A stretch of 6,957 nucleotides of DNA from Tannerella sp. (GTDB lineage: Bacteria; Bacteroidota; Bacteroidia; Bacteroidales; Tannerellaceae): NCBI GenBank assembly GCA_031290635.1, contig JAITNE010000202.1, forward strand, positions 1 through 6,957. The letters run 5' to 3'. This document shows, one piece after another, positions 6,729 through 6,957 of the stretch; position 1 is the stretch's first letter; each line of letters starts with the position of its first letter. The translations under genes and the position numbers were made by a program. Under the pieces are notes generated by a model that saw only the letters and a list, made by a program, of their open reading frames with translations, searched no databases and was not told the origin of the DNA.

Positions 6729-6910
6729 AACGTCTGAAAGTTACGCAATATCTTGAAAGCAACAATTGTGTATTTCTAAGAGAAGGCAGCAGCCATTCCA
6801 TCTATATGAATATTCTCACAGGCAAAAAGACGTCGATACCACGCCATGCTGATATAGATGAAATCACGGTACAGAAAATATGCAAGCAATTAGAAATCCC
6901 ACAAATATAA
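6725..6910 (+). CDS. hicA: HicA family toxin (mRNA interferase)
   Basis: A 61-residue protein matching the small double-stranded-RNA-binding-like fold of HicA. It begins with a lysine/arginine-rich MKRLKVTQYLESNN helix. It then has the core LREGSSHSIYMN (18-29), with H24 as the conserved catalytic histidine, and the family signature IPRHADID (38-45), corresponding to the IPRH-x-E/D-I motif. The last helix is TVQKICKQLEI. HicA toxins cleave mRNA and stop translation until HicB is restored. All expected landmarks are present and the frame is intact, so the toxin is probably functional. By hand count its GC content is about 37%, well below the PHP gene upstream, which suggests a separate origin. 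Overlap with hicB couples their translation. Confidence 0.88.
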   Translation: MKRLKVTQYLESNNCVFLREGSSHSIYMNILTGKKTSIPRHADIDEITVQKICKQLEIPQI

Positions 6911-6957
6911 TCATCAACCGCACAACACACACAAGGCACGCAGGACTTGTTCCGCCC
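6911..6957. other. Downstream tail with no recognised gene
   Basis: The 47 bases after hicA hold a CA-rich stretch (about 6919-6933) and no clear hairpin with a T-run. No terminator, promoter or ORF can be supported before the window ends. Confidence 0.5.

Noticed and set aside
6919..6933. CA-rich stretch after hicA as a repeat or attachment site
   Set aside because: Short low-complexity sequence with no second copy seen in the window.

Overview
The window looks like a chromosome segment from a member of the Bacteroidota, most likely order Bacteroidales. Three things point there. The promoters carry the Bacteroidota -7 element TAnnTTTG rather than a sigma70 -10 box. The start codons are preceded by AT-rich leaders without Shine-Dalgarno sequences. 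The gene content fits too: a DUF4476 secreted protein, a RPRRFGKS-type AAA ATPase, and a long transketolase directly followed by rpiB. Genus and species cannot be read from the sequence.

Layout. Positions 1-212 hold the 5' part of a minus-strand AAA-ATPase-like/PD-(D/E)XK family gene that runs off the left edge. Positions 213-326 are a divergent promoter region. The plus strand then carries two exported proteins: a 247-residue DUF4476 protein (327-1070), and a 558-residue protein (1151-2827) joining a degenerate trypsin-like domain to a TPR array. A recognisable promoter lies in front of each. After a 42-base gap comes a compact run: transketolase (2870-4906), ribose-5-phosphate isomerase B (4903-5349), a PHP-domain metalloenzyme candidate (5346-6509), and a HicB/HicA toxin-antitoxin pair (6513-6728, 6725-6910). 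Three of the four junctions in this run are ATGA stop/start overlaps and the fourth is a 3-base gap, so the five genes are probably one transcript with coupled translation. The last 47 bases show no gene.

How the genes work together. Transketolase and RpiB are two enzymes of the non-oxidative pentose phosphate pathway and meet at ribose 5-phosphate. The PHP protein is locked to rpiB by overlap, which suggests a related substrate such as a sugar phosphate or nucleotide, but its substrate is unknown and its metal-binding motifs are unusual. The HicBA pair is lower in GC (about 37% for hicA by hand count) and looks like a later addition to the operon's end.

Most of the window is ordinary housekeeping. 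The points worth a second look are the pseudoprotease-TPR protein, the atypical PHP protein coupled to rpiB, and the antitoxin-first HicBA pair with no visible promoter of its own. I saw no CRISPR array, RNA gene, insertion sequence or clear intrinsic terminator.
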